Source: DATKMG01 sp035541995
GTDB taxonomy: Bacteria; Acidobacteriota; Terriglobia; Versatilivoradales; Versatilivoraceae
Reading direction: 5' to 3'
Assembly: GCA_035541995.1 (NCBI GenBank)
Contig: DATKMG010000087.1
Span: 1-6,965, forward strand
DNA length: 6,965 nucleotides
Shown: in pieces, positions 6,554-6,965 of the stretch
Layout: the number at the start of each line of letters is the position of its first letter
Numbering within the stretch: the stretch's first letter is position 1
Made by a program: the position numbers and the translations under genes
Notes under the pieces: generated by a model
The model's database searches: none
What the model saw: only the letters and a program-made list of their open reading frames with translations
Told to the model about the DNA's origin: nothing

Positions 6554-6965
6554 TCAATCGCTGACCTGCCGCGTTGCGGGTCGGCTCATCGTTTGCACAG
6601 TCGGGCCAAACGAATTAAGGATTGGTGTTCGGCGGGGTTGCTGGCCCGAGCTGGAGGTGGTGCCTCCGTCATCCAGTGTTGCTACGCCGCCATAGAAAGA
6701 CGCGAATTGCCCATTTCGAAACAGGTCCAGGGTGTTGCGGTAGGTTCGCTTCCCGACCACTGTCGCCGGCCATGGCCGGGACCAGACATCTATCACCACG
6801 AGGACCCAAATGGACTGTTTGTTGCCTCCGACAATCGTCTGGATCTCATCGGCTTGAAGCTCCCCCAGAGTGAGCCTTCTCATTCTTCGATCATTGAGGC
6901 GCCGACACCAAGCTGCTGCTCTTTCCAGCCAACGATGCACCGTATTCCAGGCGACTCGTTTGGCT
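6554..6965 (-). pseudogene. IS1-like DDE transposase fragment, degenerate or truncated, 5' end beyond window
   Basis: The minus frame is open from the window edge (codon at 6964) to TGA at 6554, giving 136 residues without a start in the window. The first part (AKRVAWNTVHRWLERAAAW) looks like the end of a helix-turn-helix region. It is followed by LGELQADEIQTIVGG, IWVLVVIDVWSRPWPATVVG and RTYRNTLDLF, which I recognise as the catalytic-core start of IS1-like transposases: LQADEI carries the first acidic residue, and VIDVWSRLWPSTVVG-type strands follow. Resemblance stops after NTLDLFRN at about base 6713. The remaining 50 or so residues and the other frames down to 6300 show no second or third catalytic acid, so the gene appears cut. 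It is transcribed in the same direction as the NRPS operon. Family assignment is from memory of the motif, not a search. Confidence 0.65.

Noticed and set aside
1..6965. CRISPR arrays, rRNA or tRNA genes
   Set aside because: No regularly spaced identical repeats and no recognisable RNA gene sequence were found on either strand.

Overview
The window is the start of a nonribosomal peptide synthetase (NRPS) gene cluster, read entirely on the minus strand, with a mobile-element remnant at its upstream (right) edge. The sequence is GC-rich in its coding part and looks bacterial: SD-type ribosome binding sites, a GTG start, closely spaced same-strand genes, and an IS1-like transposase fragment. I cannot name the organism. 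The mix would fit a soil, sediment or symbiont bacterium with a large genome, but that is only an impression.

Layout from right to left, which is the direction of transcription. At 6554-6965 lies the interior of an IS1-like transposase whose conserved part stops at about 6713. From about 5720 to 6553 there is a relatively AT-rich stretch with no recognised gene. It holds one doubtful 72-residue ORF, a short direct repeat and two inverted repeats, and should contain the promoter of the operon. At 2051-5719 is a complete 1222-residue protein with an unusual architecture: adenylation domain, peptidyl carrier domain, Ser/Thr-rich linker, then a full thiamine-diphosphate (ThDP) enzyme of the acetolactate synthase/benzoylformate decarboxylase superfamily. 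After a 40-base gap comes a second NRPS gene (2010 to 1, running off the window). It has a CoA-ligase-type adenylation domain, a carrier domain and the first residues of a condensation domain. It is uninterrupted for 670 codons.

How the genes may work together (inference): both proteins begin with an adenylation domain and no condensation domain, so each looks like a loading unit. In the 1222-residue protein the adenylation pocket lacks the aspartate that normally holds the alpha-amino group, so its substrate is probably a carboxylic acid without an alpha-amine. The acid would be tethered to its own carrier domain and then modified by the ThDP domain through decarboxylation or carboligation. 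The second gene would load another acyl or aryl acid and pass it to the condensation domain, starting the peptide proper. A carboligating ThDP enzyme covalently fused behind an A-PCP didomain is the most interesting thing here.

A second unexpected structure is a pair of related 54-base palindrome-rich segments inside the second gene. They encode in-frame inserts sharing the pattern VQ...S....RG.EPL at two unrelated places of the adenylation domain. This is what an in-frame palindromic element able to spread inside genes would look like.
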